7,081 nucleotides of DNA from Planctomycetota bacterium (GTDB lineage: Bacteria; Planctomycetota; Planctomycetia; Pirellulales; Thermoguttaceae). Below the pieces are notes generated by a model. It had not been told where the DNA came from. It saw nothing but the letters and a program-made list of their open reading frames with translations, and did not search any database. A program made the position numbers and the translations under genes. The stretch covers positions 1 to 7,081 of the forward strand of contig DQVB01000226.1 of assembly GCA_015661985.1 (NCBI GenBank). Direction: 5' to 3'. The stretch's first letter is position 1. Every line of letters starts with the position of its first letter. Positions 6,778-7,081 of this stretch are shown one piece after another.

Positions 6778-7081
6778 ATGACGTCCGCTTGGGGAAACAG
6801 TTGGAAAGCCTGGATAGTCCTAGCCACAGGGGTTGCCTTGATCCCCGTTGTCGTTTGGGCCGCGGATGGTTCCGCGCGGCGCGGCCGGGCCGATCGCGTC
6901 CAGGCGCCGGCCGAAGTGGTGGAGATGTTCCAGGCGATCAAGGACGGCAAGATCGAGGTGAAGCTGATCCCCAAGGATTCCAAGCAATCGAACGTGTTGA
7001 TTGAGAACAAGACGGACAAACCGCTGAGGGTACAGTTGCCCGAGGCGTTCGCCGGGGTGCCGGTCTTGGCCCAGGCCGCGC
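6778..7081 (+). CDS. Small exported protein of unknown function (C-terminus cut by the right window edge)
   Basis: From ATG 6778 the frame is open to the window end, giving 101 residues. Residues 1-29 are a signal peptide: a tryptophan-rich start with one lysine, a hydrophobic stretch from about 12 to 27, and VWAA before a likely cleavage near residue 29. A basic patch (34-40) follows. Then comes a segment with EVVEMFQAIKDGKIEVKLIP (46-65), VLIENKTDKPLRVQLPEAF (73-91) and GVPVLAQ. The alternating pattern and 'IENKTDKPL' phrase suggest a beta-sandwich-like fold of the type seen in exported domains. I recall similar exported hypothetical proteins in planctomycete genomes, followed by a Gly-rich tail, but cannot confirm this here. 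No catalytic or metal-binding motif is visible. It diverges from the HzsA-like gene across a 625-base gap, so shared control is possible but not shown. Confidence 0.8.
   Translation, partial: MTSAWGNSWKAWIVLATGVALIPVVVWAADGSARRGRADRVQAPAEVVEMFQAIKDGKIEVKLIPKDSKQSNVLIENKTDKPLRVQLPEAFAGVPVLAQAA

Overview
The window looks like a piece of a GC-rich planctomycete chromosome. This is inferred from gene content. The central gene encodes an exported beta-propeller/cytochrome c protein related to the hydrazine synthase alpha subunit, a family expanded in Planctomycetes well beyond the anammox lineage. One of its haem motifs sits in the 'DIQPIL..HC..CH' context common in planctomycete cytochromes. The genes are scattered singles on alternating strands with long GC-rich gaps, which also fits that phylum.

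Layout, left to right: (1) 1-2178, minus strand: the N-terminal 726 residues of a SWIM zinc-finger plus SNF2-family helicase, running off the left edge. (2) 2179-2490: a divergent intergenic region with one sizeable imperfect hairpin. (3) 2491-3597, plus strand: a complete ribD, the bifunctional deaminase/reductase of riboflavin synthesis. (4) 3598-3650: a short convergent gap with a GC-rich inverted repeat. (5) 3651-6152, minus strand: the complete HzsA-related protein with signal peptide, TolB-like propeller and three CxxCH haem motifs. (6) 6153-6777: a 625-nt divergent intergenic region. It holds a plausible promoter for the HzsA-like gene and, on the plus strand, a two-part stem-loop followed by a hairpin with a six-T tail. 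(7) 6778 to the right edge, plus strand: the first 101 residues of a small exported protein with a signal peptide.

No two neighbouring genes share a strand, so nothing here forms an operon and no common pathway links them. RibD is cytoplasmic metabolism, the SNF2 protein acts on nucleic acid or nucleoprotein, and the other two are exported. I saw no transposase, phage gene, CRISPR array, tRNA or rRNA. The points most worth a second look are the three-haem architecture of the HzsA-like protein and the structured, terminator-like stretch at 6543-6690 in front of the small exported protein.
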